Source: Galeopsis tetrahit (taxonomy: Eukaryota; Streptophyta; Magnoliopsida; Lamiales; Lamiaceae). From it: DNA of 64,000 nt. Position numbers and translations under genes: made by a program. A model generated the notes under the pieces. It did no database searches. It had not been told where the DNA came from and worked only from the letters and a program-made list of their open reading frames with translations. Of the stretch, positions 24,181-33,600 are shown one piece after another. The stretch spans positions 14,908,001 to 14,972,000 of the forward strand of contig OY776120.1 in NCBI GenBank assembly GCA_963675135.1, read 5' to 3'. Positions within the stretch are counted from its first letter, which is position 1, and the number at the start of each line of letters is the position of its first letter.

Positions 24181-25712
24181 TATAATTTCAATTCATGTTA
24201 TAATCTTTTAGATTTTGATCGTTGTGTTTTCTTTTGTAGGTTTTCGAGAAATGGCTTTTGAGGATTCAACTGATGCATGAAGATTTGTACTGTTTTTTAA
24301 AACTATTTATGTAATATTTAAGGACTTGTAATGGAATTTTATTGTGTGAGATTTGTGATGTTATGTGGAATTTGTTTGATTACGATTTGATTTTATTATG
24401 TAGAATTTGTTGTGTATAATTCTGTGGATGAACTTTTATAATATAGAATTTATTATGTAGAATTTGTTACGTAGAATTCTTAGAATTTGTTATGTAGAAT
24501 TCTGTGGATGAACTTCTTTCATATAGAATTGATTTTTTTAAATGTTTATTTGTTTAAATAAATTTTTTTAATTTTAGGCAGGAAAAATTCGGTTCGAACC
24601 GAACCGAACCAACCTAATTGTAATTCGGTTCGGTTCGGTTTTTATATAATTTCGGTTCGGTTCGGTTCGGTTCATTTTTTTAAAACTTCGGTTATTTCGG
24701 TTCGGTTGAAAAAAGGTCAAAACCGAACCGACCGAATGCCCACCCCTAGTCCCATAACAACATTGTATGATGAGGGGATGTCTACAATAAGGAACTCCAC
24801 CAAGTGGACCTTCCGAGCTAGAGCGTCCCCCAATCCTACTTGTAACATTACTGATCCCAAAGGTTGGATGGCACCTCCGGAGAAACCATACAGAGAGGTA
24901 TCTACAGGACGCAGCTTCACACTCAGCTCCATTCTCTTAAAACATTCAAAAAACATAATGTCAGCTGAGCTCCCCGTATCTACGAAGATTCGAGCAACAT
25001 CGAACCCAGCTATGTCGGTAGTGATCAACAGAGCATCGTTGTGATCTTCCTTAACTCCCTTCACATCCTCCGGCCCAAATCGGATATTGGGCGTCTCCGT
25101 CATACGTCCCACTTCTCTTAACTGACCCCCTTGCTCTGCTTTTAGAGCTCGGACACTCTGTTTTCTCTTCCGAAAGGAATCTCCATCGGTTGATCCTCCC
25201 ACAATCATGTGAATCACTCCTCTTTTCGGCGGTGGAGGGGGCATATCTTCGGCCCCCTCTCTGTTTTCCTTCTCTTCCGGTTTTCTTTCATGGTCTTTTC
25301 GCTTCTGCCCCCGAGGGCCCTGTCTGTCTCTAAATATAAATTCTTTTAGATGACCTGCTTGGATCATCCTCTCAATCTCGTCCTTCAGGTGGTAACACTG
25401 ATTTGTGTCATGTCCATATTCATTGTGAAATCGGCAAAATCGATCCGACTTAGGCTTCTGGGGTCCTCGACCTCTGGAATATGGGAATTTCAAGTCTGGA
25501 TGATCTCCTCCTACTTCCAGTACTTCAGCAGGCTCAATCCTCAAGGGCGTGTATTTCTCAAACCTCCCGCGAGGGCCAGACCGGGGACCTCCGGAGGGAT
25601 GGCTATCTCTTGTTGATCCAGAGGTCCGAGGGACCTCTGGGCTAGATCGTCTGGAAGGACCTTCTCTTCTTATCTCTCGATCTTGTGGCCTGACCTCCAG
25701 TCTTTTGGCTTT

Positions 25713-26072
25713 TCGGAGCTGCCCATAAGACTCGGCCCTGCGGAGTGGACAAAGTCTTCTCTTCTCTCCACTTCCCGAAGACTCGGCAACATTCCTTCTT
25801 AGTTGACTTGGTTCCCTAAGATAAAGGAGGATAAGGTCTACGTTTTATCAAGTCTAAGCCGAAAATGGCGGAACCTCCCTACATTCAAGTCTCACGACCT
25901 TTCATCAAAACTAATTCTTCCTGAAGCTTCTTTCCAGCCGAAGCTCCCTCCAAAGGGATCTCCAGAGAGGATTTCCCATCAGAGAGTATTATATAATTTG
26001 ATCCTTCCACTTTTATCTTATCCTTTATACACGTGTCGACTTCTTATTAGGTGACATTTTTAGGCCGCATTA
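25713..26072 (-). repeat. Truncated 5' LTR of Tat copy 1 (360 bp)
   Basis: It matches 13590-13947 nearly base for base but joins directly to gag coding sequence at about 25712. The missing half LTR, primer site, leader and N-terminal gag show one deletion. The junction has only a few bases of shared T-rich sequence ('ggctttt' against 'cctttttcgg'), which suggests illegitimate end joining. The LTR start is mutated from TGATG to TAATG. Confidence 0.88.
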
Positions 26073-26077
26073 GTTAC

Positions 26078-26156
26078 AGTTAATGAATCAAAATTAAGTT
26101 GAATTATTTTCCATGCAATATGATATGAGTGTTGCTGTTTTATGAAATTGGTGGAG

Positions 26157-26188
<32 letters not shown>

Positions 26189-26547
26189 AAACTAGTTAGT
26201 TAGTGTCAGAAAAGTCGCGCCCATTAGTTGTCACAATTCTGTCGAAATACCTGTGCTTGCATATGTCACAATTCTTTAACTTCTCTTCATATTTTAATTT
26301 AACAAATTAGCTTTTTCTAGCTAGGTAATTAAATTGCATCTTCGTCAAAATCACCTTTTTTATTCCTTTGACAAACTTGTATTATCGATTGGTCATACAA
26401 AAAAAATAACATCAACACCACATACATATGATATATATGTGGGCAATAATTTAATTATAAATTTGACACGACATTATCTTGGTAAAAAAGAGAAAAAGAA
26501 TGTAGTATCAATGCAACTAGCTACGGCAGATGAAAGTCAGACCACCT
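26078..26547. repeat. Intergenic DNA with a (TA)n microsatellite
   Basis: A TA dinucleotide run of about 30 bp lies at 26157-26185. The rest is AT-rich with no supported gene. Confidence 0.6.
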
Positions 26548-26556
26548 TATTTTAAC

Positions 26557-26908
26557 GGGTTAATTGCAAATTAAATCACCACCTTTCGATGAATTGCAAT
26601 TTAATCTAAACTTTTGAATAATTGCAAATAAAATCATCACCTTTCAATATTGTTGCAATTTAGACTTCTAGACAATCTCATTTGTGCCCGAATTTGACGT
26701 TTCGAGATTAGATCGAAATAAAAAACAATGTTGTTTCATTAAGAAGGTGTCACATCCGCCAACCACGTTAGATTTGAGCACAAATAAAACTATTAAGAAG
26801 TTTAAATTGCAACAATATTTAAAGGTGGTGATTTTATTTGCAATTATTCAAAAGTTTAAATTAAATTGCAATTCAGTGAAAGGTGGTGATTTAATTTGCA
26901 ATTAACCC
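26557..26908. mobile_element. Mutator-type MITE (352 bp)
   Basis: The long terminal inverted repeats start GGGTTAATTGCAAATTAAATC and end with its complement. They extend roughly 120 bp inward ('caccacctttc', 'caattattcaaaagttta'). A perfect 9-bp duplication TATTTTAAC flanks it (26548-26556 and 26909-26917), the size made by Mutator-like transposases. There is no coding capacity. Confidence 0.88.
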
Positions 26909-26917
26909 TATTTTAAC

Positions 26918-27545
26918 CAATACAATTAATATATATATATATATATATAACATTAATTCAAATATTCAGAATGCTAATCATTGTTAAGTAATTAAATTAC
27001 TGCGATTCCATATATATATGCATCTCTTAATTGGCTAGCTGGTGCTCTATCACTATCTAGCTAGCTTCTTAATTCAAAAATTATAAAGTAGTTTATTATT
27101 AGAATTCATTTTCCTATTTATAATTATTGGAGCATGATCATCTATGAACATGGTGAAGATTAATGTTAAAAAATTCTTTAAAATTATCAATTCATATTAA
27201 GAATATTTCAAAAACTTTATTTTCCTTTTTTCTTTTCTATTCTACATATTTTTTCTTAATACGTTAATCAAACATATTTCAGACTCAAAGTTAAATTCAG
27301 TAGAAATTGTGAAAAAAATAGGAGTTTATGGTTTAGAATTTATGAAAAGAGGGAAATGGTGTAAAAAAAGAATTAATGCTTAAAACTCTTTCTCCGTTAG
27401 TCAATAACCGATTGACTAACAAGAGCATCAATTTTGATAAAAATTGATAAGTGAGAGTCCAATTTTGATAGTAAGTAAATATGGGTGACCAAATCTAAAA
27501 AGGGGTAAACTTGGGTGACCAAAAATGATATTTTTCCATATATAT
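26918..27545. other. AT-rich intergenic DNA
   Basis: It contains a short TA run near 26930-26950. No gene or structured repeat is supported. Confidence 0.5.
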
Positions 27546-27821
27546 AGGGGAAATTCTTTTTAGAGTCATTTCACAAAGACTTTTTTCTAATAGGGAAAAG
27601 ACGGTATTGCCCTTTTTCCATTTAAATAATTTTAAATTCTTTAATATTATACAGATTACCATCAAATCAATTTAATAAATGCATATTCTCATAAAACGCG
27701 AAAGTCTATCACCTTCCATAATTCAAAAATTCATAAAAATTCGGCAATTCAATTCGAATTAATTTACAGATTATGTGTAGCTAAAAGCTTATCACATCAC
27801 GTTTTAAAATTCAAAAAGACA

Positions 27822-28090
27822 AAATGCATATAAAGGAATGCATGTAGGTCATATATGAAGGACAAAATGCATATACATAATGTAATATACGAAGGACAAA
27901 ATGCATATAAAGGAATGCATGTAAACATGACAACAAATATGCATACATATAGAAATGAATGTATGAATGACAAAATGTAATATTGTAAAATATAATAATT
28001 ATTTTGCATATAAACATGACGATAAATATGCATACATAATTCAAAATATAATGATTATTTTGCATATAACTTTATGCATAATTCAAAATA
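27822..28090. repeat. Degenerate repeats with 'aaaatgcatata'
   Basis: The phrase 'gacaaaatgcatataaaggaatgcatgta' occurs at about 27818 and 27896, with partial copies near 27866 and 27970. 'ttttgcatataaacatgacgataaatatgcatacat' follows with variants. These fit decayed short tandem repeats. Confidence 0.55.
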
Positions 28091-29117
28091 TGATGATTAC
28101 ATTCTTCAAAAAATCTGAAAAAAAATCTAGGTACAAATTGGAACTCGTATGTTACAATGGCGTCGATTTTGATGCTTCAAATGTTAAAAAATAAATGGAA
28201 ACACTCGGGGCTTCGACCACTGCGAACACCGTTTGCGTCGAATCGGCGCCAACCACGAAGAAGATGAAGCATGCCACTTCACTGTAAGAAGATTGACTGC
28301 CGCCGCACAAATAGGCCGCCACGAAAAACAGATCAGTGGATTCGCAACCTCCATCTTTTCTTGCAACAAAGACGCATAAAATAGCAGCAGGAACAACTAT
28401 AAGAAGTACTGACAGAAAGACTGGTCTCACACATCAAGTCCGAATACCCCAAAACAGAATTTTTGCAAGAAATAGAAAGATCACCAATCTTGTATAGAGC
28501 AATAAGACTTGTGCTTGGGGTAAGAACATCATAATCTCCTGGAAGGATAATATTTCTTTAACAGAATTAATATAGCATTCAAATGTTCAGTAATGCATCA
28601 AAATAAATCAATTCTAACTCTCAAAAACCTTCAAGCAAAACTATAATATCTTACTCCAATAATTGACGAAAAGTATACTTTACAGACAAACTAACAAGCT
28701 AATATTCCTTTCCACTTAATTTCAAATCATTGTGATCACCAGAAATCAAACCAGGCAAGACTTTTACTCCTTTATGACTTGAATTTTTCATTTTCTTAGA
28801 ACAAAGCTGAGAAAAAAAAGCTTCAGAAAACATCGAAAAGATCATTTGGTTGACAAAAACTTCCTACAGAAAGCATAAATTTGATCATATTTCAAACCAA
28901 TCCAAATCCAAGAATAAACTTTCAGAAATTATACTCTTCCCTAATTCAAGTACAAGATTAGTAAAATTGATCAGAGAAAGAACAAAAGCCTAAATTCAAA
29001 ACCGTAATTGAAAATCTCAAACCTCAAATGCAATCACTAATCAATCTCAAACAACAGATAAATTAATCTCAATAAAAGCAGATAAAGTGAATCGAGGTTA
29101 CATTACTGCCCTCCCAA

Positions 29118-29515
29118 GCCTGGTATGCCCGCTCCCGATTTCGCATATCTGAGATTGAACCGTCAAAAGTCGAAGGGGGTGACTCGTCGGCGATGGCCCC
29201 TGCACGCTCTTCCACGACGGCGGCAACAGGGAAGCCTCATCTTCGTCTTCATAGGTTTGCAGACGATGATGGGCGGCGGCCATGGAGCTTCGAGGGACGG
29301 CGACTTCTTAGAATGACGGCCATGGGTTGGCGGCCTCCATCTTCCTCGGCCCGCTCCCGATTTCGCAGATCTGAGCTTGAACGGTCAAGAGTCGATAGGG
29401 CTGACTCGTCGGCGATGGCCCCTGCAAGCTCTTACATGGCGGCGGCAATAGGGAAACCTCGTCTTTGTAGGTTTGCAGACGGTGATGGGCGGCGACTTCT
29501 TAGAACGGCAGCCAT
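29118..29515 (+). repeat. Direct duplication (about 220-bp unit) in the GC-rich core
   Basis: The segment from 'gcccgctcccgatttcgca' through 'gtttgcagacg.tgatgggcggc' and 'cggcgacttcttagaa' occurs twice, from about 29128 and about 29349. The copies differ by substitutions and small indels. No convincing protein is encoded; several frames are open only because the composition is GC-rich. Confidence 0.8.
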
Positions 29516-29910
29516 GGTTGAGAGAAGGTTAGGGTTTTGGAGGTGGTAGGGCTTGGAGGTGTAAAAAAATATGAAATGAGAATGAATGATGGGTAAGAAG
29601 TAAGTTGTATTTATATTGGGGTAGAAAGGGTTTTTTAGCACCAATTATTCCCTAATAGAAACTTTTTAAAGTTGTAGTCTCTATTAGAGTAAGATGCTAT
29701 AGGAATGAGGGAATAATCTATATATATATATATATATATATATATGTAAAACATTTATTTAAATATTGAGAATGGTGTTTATTATAATTCTTAGGTAATT
29801 AAATTGCTGTCGGTTGCATATATATATTCATCTCTTAATTTGTCGATAAAAATGCTGAATTAACTTTGTAATTTCATCTCATAAAACCCTCCAAATTAGA
29901 GAAATCGCAT

Positions 29911-30634
29911 TGATGCGGCCTAAAAATGTCACTTAATAAGGAGTCGACACGTGTATAGGGGATAGGATGAAAGTGAAAGGATCAGATTATGAAATATGCT
30001 CTGAGGAGAAATCCTCTCGGGAGATCCCTTTGGAGGGAGCTACCGCCAAAGAGAAGCTTCCAGAAGTATTACCTTGGAGGAAGTTCGTGAGCCTTGAACG
30101 TAGGGAGGTTCCGCTATTTTCGGCTTGGACTCGATAGAAGATGGACCTTATCCTCTATTATCCAGGGGAACCGAGTCAAATAAAGAGGAGATATGGCCGA
30201 GTCTTCGGGAAGTGGAGGAAAGAAGGCTTCGTCCACTCCGCAGGACCGAGTCTGGCGGGTAGTTCCGGAAAAGGAGGAAGGCTTGACTTCCTCTCCAGCT
30301 AATATCTCTATAAATAGGTAAAATCGAGGAGATATCCAGGTTAGACTCTCGTACATTACGCATTTACTAAATTGAATACAATCTACCTTTGGGAGATCTT
30401 TCAAGAACTGTTTTTTATATATCAAGGATCCCGAGATCCTTGGGAGAGATTAATAAGCCCTATACTGACTTAGGCATCGGAGTGTCCGCGCCGGACTCCC
30501 CTCCGGCGTGTTCTTTGCAGGTTCTTGAAGGTTTTGAACGAAGGCAACACACTTGAAGCAACTATTCGTATTCGAAGAACAGGACGCTTAATCCCGAGGA
30601 TATATTATCCTCTCGTGTAAATTTTGGCACATCA
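29911..30634 (+). repeat. 5' LTR of Tat copy 2 (724 bp)
   Basis: It starts TGATGCGGCC and ends GGCACATCA. The left flank is the duplication CGCAT. It carries the element promoter and, by analogy, the transcript start. Confidence 0.95.
30309..30316 (+). promoter_or_regulatory. TATA box in 5' LTR
   Basis: TATAAATA in the context 'atctctataaataggta', about 325 bp before the LTR end. The same box is at 40708-40715 in the 3' LTR. It is the likely core promoter of the gag-pol transcript. Confidence 0.6.
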
Positions 30635-30636
30635 AC

Positions 30637-30653
30637 TGGCGCCGTCTGTGGGA
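30637..30653 (+). other. Primer-binding site of Tat copy 2
   Basis: TGGCGCCGTCTGTGGGA begins two bases after the LTR end. This type of site starts with TGGCGCC and is common in plant gypsy elements of the Tat/Athila branch. The exact tRNA is not assigned here. Confidence 0.8.
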
Positions 30654-30697
30654 AAGAATTGAAAGATTTTCTCACGAATTTCTACCTGTTTGAGCAA

Positions 30698-33600
30698 ATG
30701 GGTGGCGGAGACAAAACATCTATTTCTGGAAAGAAAAATCTTCCGGGTGAGAATCCCCCTTTGCCGATCGATCCCCTACCAATGGGAGGCCGGGGGAAAA
30801 ACCCAATTCATGCGCCTTCTGGATCAAATCAGCCGTTGGCGCCCACTCCAGATTTAGGTGATGAGAATCATCCCTTACCGGTCCGGGAGGGAATAACCGG
30901 GGATCTTGAAATCCCAGAGCCCCAGACCGTAGATCCTCAGCGAGAGGATATTCCAGACTCAGGGACACTCTTGATCTCTCCCGATCAATTGAACGCCCTC
31001 ATCCGACAAGCCGTAGATAAAGCCTTTGCGGATCAAAAGGACCAGATTCCCAAGGCTGCACCAGGGAATCCAGAGGTACCGCCCCATAGACCCCAGGATG
31101 AGGCACCTGGGACCTCCCAAGTGTTGTCCAAAGAGATGGGGATACGAGTGGAAGAGGATGATAAAGTACCCTCGCGCGCGGAAAGAAGCATTCCCCTTCG
31201 AAGCACTAGAAGGAACGTAGAACCGGCACCCCGAGGGACAGAACCCCTTGAGACAGAAGAAAGCACTGATGATACCTACGGAGGGCCAGTTAGCGACCAG
31301 CTACAGGCTCTGCAGAAAGAGATGAAGGATATGAGGAGACAGATGGACAACCGAACCAGTAGATCCGCTCACACATCCGGATGCCAGTTCTCCCCTAACA
31401 TATTACAGGATGAGTTACCATTCAACTTCAAGCCCCTTAACTTTGAATATGATGGTACGGCAGTTCCTTACGAACACTTAGTAAGGTTTGAAAACGCTGC
31501 GCTATTACATCGCTACGGAGAAGGAATTAAGTGCAGGGTGTTCCTGACCACCCTGGCCAAAGCAGCGCAGCAATGGTTTACTCAGTTAGAACCTAATACC
31601 ATCCGATCCTGGGAAGAATTCAGTGAGTTATTTCTCCATCAATTTGCAAGTGCCCGGAGACAGCCAAGGGCCACCTTGACCCTCTTCAATCTGAGGCAGG
31701 GGGAGAGCGAAAGCTTAAGAGCTTTTCTCCGGAGGTTTAATCAGGCAGCTCTGGAGGTCCCTACAGCCTCTCCGGAGGTGAAGATCAACGCCCTCACTAA
31801 CGGATTACGAGATGGAGATTTCTTTTCCTCCTTAGCTAAGAAGCCAGTTAAGAATTTCGATGAGCTGCTGCACAGGGCTGAGAAGTACCTCACTTTAGAG
31901 GAGGTCCGTAAGGCCAAAAGGCTGGAGGTTAGGCCACCAGATCGAGAGAGAAGAAGGGAAGGTCCCTCCAGACGATCCAGCCCAGAGGTCCCTCGGACCT
32001 CTGGATCAACAAGAGATAGTAATCCCTCCGGAGGTCCCCGGTCTGGCCCTCGTGGGATATTCGAGAAATACACGCCCTTGAGGATTGAGCCTGCTGAAGT
32101 ACTGGAGGTAGCCGGAGACCATCCAGACTTGAAATTCCCATATTCCAGAAATCGAGGACCTCAGAAACCCAAGTCTGACCGATTCTGTCGATTCCACAAT
32201 GAGTATGGGCATGATACGAACCAATGTTACCACTTGAAGGACGAAATTGAGAGGATGATCCAAGCGGGTCATCTAAAAGAATTTATATTCAGAGATAGGC
32301 AGGGCCCTCGAGGGCAGAAGCGGAAGGATCATGAAAGAAAACCAGAAGAGAAGGAAACCAGAGAAGCAGCTGAAGATATGCCCCCTCCTCCACCGATGAG
32401 AGGAGTAATCCACATGATAGTGGGAGGGCCAGCTGATGGAGATTCTTTTCGGAAGAGGAAGCAAAATGTCCGGGCTCTAAGAGCAGAGCAAGGGAGCCAG
32501 TTAAAAGAAGTGGGGCGCATGACGGAGACGCCCAATATCCGATTCGGCCCAGAAGATGTGAAGGGAGTTAAGGAAGATCACAACGACGCTCTGGTGATCA
32601 CTACCGACATAGCTGGATTCGATGTTGCTCGAATCTTCGTAGATGCGGGGAGTTCGGCTGACATCATGTTCTTTGAATGTTTTAAGAGAATGGAGCTGAA
32701 TGTGAAGCTGCGCCCTGTAGATACCTCTCTGTATGGTTTCTCCGGAGGAGCAATCCAACCTTTGGGGTCAGTGATGTTACAGATAGGATTGGGAAATGCT
32801 CCAGCTCGGAAGGTCCACGTGGTGGAGTTCCTTATTGTTGATATTCCCTCGTCGTACAATGTTGTGATGGGGCGGCCCAGCCTGAATCTTTTTCAGGCAA
32901 TCATCTCCACATTTCATATGAAAATGAAATTCCCTACAGCCACAGGGGTGGGAGAAGTGAGAGGAGACCAGTATCAAGCACGGAAGTGCTATGCAGAGTC
33001 CGTGAAAATGGCAGATAGAGCCCTAACTAGGGGCCTGGAGCGGATGAGAGGAGATGACCCTGAGGTCAAGAGGAAGAAAGTAGAAGGAGTGGCACCTGAA
33101 CAAGTAAATGTTAAAACAGACGAGGAACTGATGAGCGTGGAGCTCTTTCCAGGGAAACTCGGCTTTGTTACCAAGATAGGTACCCAACTGGGGCCTGAAC
33201 TCACAGAGAAGGTAATATTTACATTACGTCGAAATTCCGATATATTTGCATTTTCTCCAGCTGACATGACAGGAGTCCCTCCGGAGATAGCAATACATTG
33301 CCTTAATGTTGATCCAAAGGCAAGGCCCGTAAAACAAAAACTACGAAATTTCGGGATTGAGAAGAATAACATTGTGAAAGAAGAAATCGAGAAGCTATTG
33401 AAAGCAGGGCATGTAGTAGAAGTCCAATTCCCAGAATGGCTCTCCAATGCTGTGCTGGTGCCTAAAGGGGGAGGAAAATGGAGAATGTGCATCGATTTCA
33501 GGGACCTCAACAAGGCATGCCCTAAGGACCACTACCCGCTACCAAGAATAGATCAGCTAGTGGATGCAACTTCAGGCTTTGAGTTGCTGAGCATGATGGA

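Larger units (their letters stand above)
21334..24748 (+). mobile_element. hAT transposon (3415 bp) inserted in Tat copy 1
   Basis: The terminal inverted repeats are TAGGGGTGGGC on both ends. Just inside are subterminal clusters of the motif 'cggttcggtt' / 'aaccgaaccg', likely transposase-binding repeats. The 8-bp duplication is GTCCCATC (21326-21333) against GTCCCATA (24749-24756), with one mismatch; the empty-site sequence in Tat copy 2 supports GTCCCATC. The insertion interrupts the polyprotein just before the 'MGRPSLNLF' stretch. One transposase gene lies inside in the plus orientation. Confidence 0.93.
17959..25712 (-). pseudogene. Tat copy 1 gag-pol, truncated, stopped and split by hAT
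   Basis: Read leftwards, it begins in mid-gag at about 25712, the deletion junction. It then passes through the zinc-binding 'CRFHNEYGHDTNQC' stretch (near 25440), the protease with an intact 'VDTGSSADIM' (near 24985) and a break by the hAT element at 24748/21334. After that come RT with 'YVDDMLAKS' (near 20405), RNase H, archaeal-type RNase H with 'YVDGSVTLSGC' (near 19585), and integrase with its HHCC part and catalytic core ('LVSDNGTQFNGE' near 18600), ending at 17959. Stops against copy 2 lie near 20175 (Gln to TAG), 19815 (Arg to TGA), 19493 and 18023. A deletion of about 50 bp near 19180 shifts the frame before integrase. Confidence 0.92.
13223..26072 (-). mobile_element. Ty3/gypsy Tat-lineage retrotransposon, copy 1 (degenerate, with nested hAT)
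   Basis: A complete insertion unit flanked by GTTAC (13218-13222 and 26073-26077). In its own (minus) direction the order is: truncated 5' LTR (26072-25713), C-terminal gag, protease, RT, RNase H, archaeal-type RNase H and integrase (to 17959), a 120-bp tandem array (17655-17000), an antisense gene on the plus strand (14415-16584), a purine tract and the 3' LTR. A 3.4-kb hAT element sits inside the pol region. The 5' LTR lost its first half together with the primer site and most of gag, so this copy cannot transcribe or replicate by itself. Over the shared 360 bp the two LTRs differ at about four positions by eye. Confidence 0.92.
27546..29720. mobile_element. Mutator-like element with GC-rich core (boundaries approximate)
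   Basis: The left side ('ttttttctaatagggaaaa' near 27582) and right side ('ttattccctaatagaaactt' near 29645) are imperfect inverted matches, and AT-rich flanks surround a GC-rich core at 29100-29560. The core shares a block 'gcgatggcycctgca.gctcttcca.racggcggcaacaggg.agcctc' with the Mutator-like element at 59880-63067, which has a clear 9-bp duplication. I see no transposase. The right inverted match may start a little outside or inside the given end, since TA-rich runs flank both sides and hide the duplication. Confidence 0.5.

Noticed and set aside
28152..28430. 92-codon minus-strand frame with a hydrophobic start
   Set aside because: No recognisable family, no supported exon partners, and a shifted frame over the same stretch is also open; it lies inside a Mutator-like region.
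29098..29549. GC-rich frames on both strands near 29 kb
   Set aside because: The segment is an internal duplication with frame-breaking indels; the peptides have no domain.
32989..33513. Long minus-strand frame opposite the Tat RT region
   Set aside because: Shadow of the conserved pol frame; an equivalent shadow appears opposite pol in copy 1, and the splice-supported antisense gene lies elsewhere.
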